A stretch of DNA of 25,776 nt, taken from contig DIUO01000018.1 in NCBI GenBank assembly GCA_002422365.1, forward strand, positions 1 through 25,776. The letters are read 5' to 3'. Source of the stretch: Proteobacteria bacterium UBA6156. Its GTDB lineage: Bacteria > Pseudomonadota > Alphaproteobacteria > UBA2136 > UBA6156. Shown here in pieces: positions 22,016-25,776 of the stretch (its first letter is position 1; each line of letters starts with the position of its first letter). The notes below the pieces were generated by a model that was not told the DNA's origin, searched no databases, and was given only the letters and a program-made list of their open reading frames with translations. A program made the position numbers and the translations under genes.

Positions 22016-22659
22016 CCGCCGCGACTGCCGCACCCCCGACCCCAGCCCCTTTGCTGTGGCATGACGTGAGCCCTGCGCGCTATGAAAGCAGCCGCACGGC
22101 CTGGTTGGTGACGTTTGTGGATTTGACCGGGTTGATGGTGATTTTTTTCGTGCTGATGTTTTCTCAGCGGACGTTGGAAGCGGATAAATGGGAGGTGATT
22201 GCGGGGAGTTTTCAGGCCACGTTTGCCCGGCCGGAGGCGGTGGTGATGACGGTGGTGGAAGGGGTGAACAATGCGGACGTGGTGACGGTGGTGAATCGCT
22301 CGAGCCTGGGGTATTTGGATGCGCTGTTGCGGCAGCGGTTGGAGACCTTGCCCGAATGGCGCGAGCTGCGCGGCAAGGAACAAACCGGGCCCCATGGCCA
22401 AGAAATGGTGTATGGCGTGCCGGCCGGGCTGGCGGATGCCGAAGCACGTGGTGCCGCCTGGGCCGAGCTTGCCACCGCCATGCGCGGCTGGAAGAACCCG
22501 GTAGGAGTGCGGCTGCGGGCCCCGGCAGCCGGGTTTGAAGCCCAGGTGCAGCGCGGTGTGGCGTTGCGGGATATTTTGGACAACGGCGGCGTGCCGCAGG
22601 TGTTTATGGAAATAAGCCTGGGTGAGCCCGGGCTGGAGCTGGTGGTGAGGGGGCAATGA
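22012..22659 (+). CDS. MotB-like protein with ion-binding Asp but no OmpA domain
   Basis: A 215-aa protein with the MotB N-terminal signature WLVTFVDLTGLMVIFFVLMFS (31-51). D37 is at the position of the proton-binding aspartate of MotB. A short post-membrane segment, DKWEVIAGSFQATF, resembles the plug region. The remaining 150 residues are soluble and contain LGYLDALLRQRLETLP, but none of the OmpA/MotB peptidoglycan-binding motifs. Canonical MotB is about 300 aa with that domain. It overlaps both neighbours (ATGA upstream, ATGATG downstream), so the three proteins are made together. It could be a diverged stator subunit, a regulator of the true stator, or a TolR/ExbD-like partner. Confidence 0.75.
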   Translation: MTAATAAPPTPAPLLWHDVSPARYESSRTAWLVTFVDLTGLMVIFFVLMFSQRTLEADKWEVIAGSFQATFARPEAVVMTVVEGVNNADVVTVVNRSSLGYLDALLRQRLETLPEWRELRGKEQTGPHGQEMVYGVPAGLADAEARGAAWAELATAMRGWKNPVGVRLRAPAAGFEAQVQRGVALRDILDNGGVPQVFMEISLGEPGLELVVRGQ

Positions 22660-25595
22660 TGCGCGCGGGATTATTTACGTTGCTGCTGAGCTGCGCGCTT
22701 GGGCCTTTGTGGGCTGCGCCAAGCCTGGATATCCGCAGTGTGGACGGCAAGGTGCTGCTGGATGCCCAGACCGAGCGCCTGGCCGCCTGGCGGCCAACGC
22801 CCAAGGGGCTGATTGTGGTGATGCCGGAGGGGGGGGAGATTCTGGTAGGAACCCTGCCGCCCGGTGTGGTGGTGGAAAAAGTAGCCAACAACGGCCTGCA
22901 AGGGGTGCTGGTGTTTGGCGTGGAAAGCAGCTGGCGTGTGGTGAAGGACGGGCCGCGCTGGTTGATACGCCCCGGCAATGGCCTGCCGAGTGAAAGCGTG
23001 CTGATGCTGCGCGACGGTTGGTATGCTGCTGGTGAAACTTTGAAGCCCCAGCGTTTTGATGCGTTGGGTGCCAGTTGGCAGGTTGCCCTGGCCGACCGTG
23101 CCCTGAGCCTGGCCGGGAGTGTGGTGGGCGGGGTGAAAAAGGGCGACGCAGGGGTTGCTGTGGCAGCGCTGGAGCCCGCTGCCGGGGTTGGCACGACGGA
23201 AGACGTGCGGGAAGGGGCCGGTACGACCGGCGCCAGCCTGACCGCAGTGGCGGTGGCCGATGTGGTGGGGCGCAGCGGGGTGCCTGCCCAACCTGCCGAA
23301 GGGCCAGCGCCCCAAGCCCTGCCGGAGCTGCCTGCCAAGCCCGCGCGGGATGCCGAGCGCACGCGGGTGGAAAGCGGGCTTGCGAATGTGAAGGTGTTTG
23401 AGGCGCCATCTATGAAACCGTTGGCGGTGAACGCCGTGACCAGTGAGATTTTGCCGCGCGCGCTGGGCGAAGTGTATTTGCCCGGCACGCTGGTGAGCCT
23501 GACCCTGCCGGATGGCATGAGCGGGTTGGGTGTGCCGGTGACGCCCGCAGCGCCGGTTGCCCCTGCCGAGGCTGAGGAGGTAAGCCCCACTGAGGCTGTG
23601 CAGGCCCTGCCCGACAAGGAGGAGATGGCCGAAGGGGCCATGCCGCGTGTGAGCACCACCTGGAACCAGATTACTTTGAAGCCTGCCGAAGAGGCCCGCG
23701 CCGCTGCGGCCCATGAACATGACGAGCAGGTGCAGCGGCGCAAAGGCCTGGTGACCCCGACCCAGGTGGATATGGCTGCCGACCAACCGGCTGAGACTGA
23801 TGCTGTTACGACAGAAGGCCCGCAGCTGATACCGGCACGCGGGGCCAGCTATTTTGCCGATGTGCAACCCGCATTGCTGGGCCTGACCGAAACTGAGCCC
23901 AACAGCACCCGGGAGCATGAGGCGCGGTTGTATCTGGCCGGGTTGTACCTGAGCTGGCAGCGGCCGGAAGAAGCCCAGGCCGCCCTGGGCAGCCTGCCGC
24001 AACGCCGTGACGGCCTGCCCGCCAGCGCGCAGGGGCGTTTGTTGATGGGGCTGGCGACACTGGCACGGGGCGGAGAGGTAACCCCGCGGATGTTTGACCA
24101 AGGGGGCAGCTTAAGCCCCCATGCCCGCCTGTGGCGCGCGGTGGCCGCCAGCCGCATGGGCGACTATGCCACCGCCCTCAAGCTGTGGCCGGAGGAGCGG
24201 GGGATTTTGCCGGAGTATCCTGGCTATATTCGTGAAATGGCGCAGCTGGCGCAGGCGACTGCGCTGGTGTGGGTGGGCGACCGCAACCTGGCCAAAACCG
24301 TGTTGGCCCAACTGGTGGAAGCCTACAGCGACCTTGCCGCCGTGCCCGCCAGCCTGAACCGCCTGCAAGGCCTGGTGCGGCTGGGAACCCCGGAAGAAGC
24401 CGAAGGCCTGGACATGTTGGCGCGCGCGGCGGAAGACACCCGCGACCCCACCACCGCCCACCGGGCGAAGTTTGAGTTTGTGAGGGCACTGCACCAGCGG
24501 CGGGATTTGAGCGATGCGCAGGTTATCAGTTATCTCTCTGACCTGTGGTTTGACTGGCGCGGCGATGAGCTGGAACAGGATGTGTTGTTCATGCTGGGGA
24601 ATTTGTCGGATGCGGTGGGGGATTCTCGGCAGGCGTTGCATTATTGGCAAACGCTGGTGCAGGCTTACCCGCGTGCCACCCGCCTGCGCGAGGTGACCGA
24701 GCGCATGGGGGATGCGTTTGTGAATGTGTTCGACCCCGAAAACCCGCGCACCTATGACCCGCTGGAATACATTGGGTTGTATTACGATTTTAGTGAGCTG
24801 GTGCCTGCGAATGACCGGGGTGATTTGATCCATGAACAAGTGGCGCGGCTGATGATTAATGCCAACCTGTGGCCGCGTGCGGTGCCGATTTTGGAGCAGC
24901 AGTTGAAGTCGCGTCCGCTGGATAAGGCGACGCAGGGGCGGTTGTCTCTTATGTTGGCGGAGGCCTTTGGCAACATGGGCAAGGCGGCGGAAGGCTTGAA
25001 GATTATTGATACCTGGCAATATGCCGCCACCACCCAAGTGCTGGCGCGGGAATGGAAACTGGTGGAAGCCGACCTGCTGCTGAAACTGAAGCGCCCCGAA
25101 GCCGTGCTGAAAGCCCTGAGCAGCATGCCGCAAGACGACCCCGCCGTGCGCACCCTGATGACGGAAGCGGCTATAATGGCCCAAGCCTGGCCGCGTGCGA
25201 TAACCCTGCTGGAAGCCACCTTGAACGAGGTGACCCCCAGCCAGTTGGCGGCTGACCGGGGAGCGCAGGTGGCGGTGTTCCGGCTGGGATATGTGTATGG
25301 CCAAACCCGCCAGCCGCAAAAACTGGAAGAGCTGATGCAACGCTATGCCGATGCCATGCCGCGCCTGCCGCAGCTGGCCGACGGCCTGACCGCCGTGGCT
25401 GCCGGGATGGGGCTGAATGCCGACATAACCAGTGTGGGCCCGCTGGCCAACCTGACCGGTGCCTTGAACGACCTGACCCGCCTGACCGCGACGGTGGAGA
25501 ACCAGCGGCGCGAGATAGCGCAGCAGCGGCAGGAGCAGGAGGAGTATAACGATAAGATGCGCTATATGGAGCTGCTTCCACCGCCTTCGATTTAG
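22656..25595 (+). CDS. Large exported TPR-like protein of the flagellar locus
   Basis: A 979-aa protein with a signal peptide (MMRAGLFTLLLSCALGPLWAA, cleavage near 21). A strand-rich N-terminal domain (about 22-110) is followed by an Ala/Pro/Glu-rich linker to about 385. From about residue 389 to 925 it is a helical-repeat solenoid with TPR-like pairs such as EARLYLAGLYLSWQRPEEAQAALGSLP and EQDVLFMLGNLSDAVGDSRQALHYW. The last 45 residues form a coiled coil (TRLTATVENQRREIAQQRQE). It is therefore periplasmic. I do not recognise the family. Beta domain, linker and TPR solenoid resemble in outline the epsilonproteobacterial motor scaffold PflA; that is analogy only. It is coupled to two MotB-like genes. 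Confidence 0.85.
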   Translation: MMRAGLFTLLLSCALGPLWAAPSLDIRSVDGKVLLDAQTERLAAWRPTPKGLIVVMPEGGEILVGTLPPGVVVEKVANNGLQGVLVFGVESSWRVVKDGPRWLIRPGNGLPSESVLMLRDGWYAAGETLKPQRFDALGASWQVALADRALSLAGSVVGGVKKGDAGVAVAALEPAAGVGTTEDVREGAGTTGASLTAVAVADVVGRSGVPAQPAEGPAPQALPELPAKPARDAERTRVESGLANVKVFEAPSMKPLAVNAVTSEILPRALGEVYLPGTLVSLTLPDGMSGLGVPVTPAAPVAPAEAEEVSPTEAVQALPDKEEMAEGAMPRVSTTWNQITLKPAEEARAAAAHEHDEQVQRRKGLVTPTQVDMAADQPAETDAVTTEGPQLIPARGASYFADVQPALLGLTETEPNSTREHEARLYLAGLYLSWQRPEEAQAALGSLPQRRDGLPASAQGRLLMGLATLARGGEVTPRMFDQGGSLSPHARLWRAVAASRMGDYATALKLWPEERGILPEYPGYIREMAQLAQATALVWVGDRNLAKTVLAQLVEAYSDLAAVPASLNRLQGLVRLGTPEEAEGLDMLARAAEDTRDPTTAHRAKFEFVRALHQRRDLSDAQVISYLSDLWFDWRGDELEQDVLFMLGNLSDAVGDSRQALHYWQTLVQAYPRATRLREVTERMGDAFVNVFDPENPRTYDPLEYIGLYYDFSELVPANDRGDLIHEQVARLMINANLWPRAVPILEQQLKSRPLDKATQGRLSLMLAEAFGNMGKAAEGLKIIDTWQYAATTQVLAREWKLVEADLLLKLKRPEAVLKALSSMPQDDPAVRTLMTEAAIMAQAWPRAITLLEATLNEVTPSQLAADRGAQVAVFRLGYVYGQTRQPQKLEELMQRYADAMPRLPQLADGLTAVAAGMGLNADITSVGPLANLTGALNDLTRLTATVENQRREIAQQRQEQEEYNDKMRYMELLPPPSI

Positions 25596-25596
25596 C

Positions 25597-25720
25597 GAAT
25601 TCTACTGAGCGGGGTGCTTTTTCGTTTTTTCCGCGTCTTCCGCTCCGCATGTACGTGTTGGTACACTTGCGGTGCTCAGCCACGGAAGAAAACGAAAAAT
25701 CCCTCCCGCTCAGCGAATTC
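25597..25720. repeat. Long imperfect palindrome (element 2)
   Basis: 124 bp beginning and ending with GAATTC. Arms GAATTC-TACTGAGCGGG (left) and CCCGCTCAGC-GAATTC (right) continue inward through GCTTTTTCGTTTTTTCCGCG against CCACGGAAGAAAACGAAAAA. The tip is TGTAC (25650-25654) facing GTACA (25661-25665) with a 6-base loop. It begins one base after the stop codon of the TPR gene. It has the same plan as the palindrome at 439-545: a GTGCTTTTTCG arm and a GTAC tip. Confidence 0.8.
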
Positions 25721-25734
25721 CGGGGCCTCGTCAC

Positions 25735-25754
25735 TCCGCCTTTGGCGGATTTTT
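25735..25754 (+). terminator. Rho-independent terminator at the end of the locus
   Basis: TCCGCC-TTT-GGCGGA followed by TTTTT is a compact intrinsic terminator. It probably ends the MotB-like/TPR operon after the palindrome. The remaining 22 bases are AT-rich and show nothing further. Confidence 0.8.
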
Positions 25755-25776
25755 AAAGCTATTTAAATAATAATTT

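Noticed and set aside
19234..22656. A 1140-codon open frame on the minus strand opposite cheA and the MotB-like genes
   Set aside because: It is antisense to proteins with clear family motifs, is rich in His/Arg/Gln as expected of a GC-rich shadow frame, and has no ribosome binding site or recognisable domain.
1..25776. CRISPR array, tRNA or rRNA genes, insertion sequences, prophage genes
   Set aside because: No regularly spaced direct repeats, no cloverleaf or rRNA sequence I could recognise, and no transposase or integrase reading frame were seen on either strand.

Overview
The window is a dense flagellar and chemotaxis locus from a high-GC, polarly flagellated Alphaproteobacterium. The evidence for that placement is an L31 protein of the cysteine-free alphaproteobacterial type, a FliM with an acidic N-terminal extension, a fliL-fliM-(DUF6468-like)-motE order, a CheZ phosphatase, and FlhF/FlhG. 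I cannot name a genus. It resembles Rhodospirillales or Micavibrio-type gene neighbourhoods more than Rhizobiales or Caulobacter ones, but that is an impression and was not tested.

Layout. 1-640: a short dispersed repeat, rpmE (L31) with a leader hairpin and a terminator, then a ~107-bp imperfect palindrome. 628-1131 (-): cheW, divergent from fliI-fliJ (1249-3012, +). 3020-8426 (-): an apparent operon reading flhF-flhG-(ArsR-type regulator)-fliK-like-cheR, with flhF/flhG overlapping by ATGA and the next gaps being 4 and 9 bp. 8427-8779: a gene-free stretch with hairpin-rich repeat sequence and a textbook sigma-54 promoter for flagellin. 8780-13202 (+): flagellin, an unrecognised 137-aa protein, fliD, fliS. 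13342-16341 (+): fliL, terminator, promoter, then fliM, a DUF6468/PflI-like membrane protein and motE in tight coupling. 16574-18841 (+): cheY, cheZ, cheB. 19033-21201 (+): cheA behind a good sigma-70-like promoter. 21356-25595 (+): two small single-span proteins, the second clearly MotB-like, and a 979-aa exported helical-repeat protein, all three translationally coupled. The window closes with a second ~124-bp palindrome and a terminator.

How they work together: FlhF/FlhG set pole and number; FliI/FliJ energise export; FliK-like controls hook length; FliD/FliS/flagellin build the filament; FliL/FliM/MotE serve the motor; CheA/W/R/B/Y/Z form a nearly complete chemotaxis circuit (no receptor and no CheD in the window). 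Canonical motA/motB are not here.

Most interesting: (i) the three-gene module after cheA, two stator-like proteins without a peptidoglycan-binding domain plus a periplasmic TPR-like protein, which could be a motor scaffold; (ii) a family of long GTAC-tipped palindromes; (iii) an ArsR-type regulator buried in the flhFG-fliK operon; (iv) a duplicated linker motif in CheA; (v) the same CheY-docking-like peptide in FliM and CheZ.
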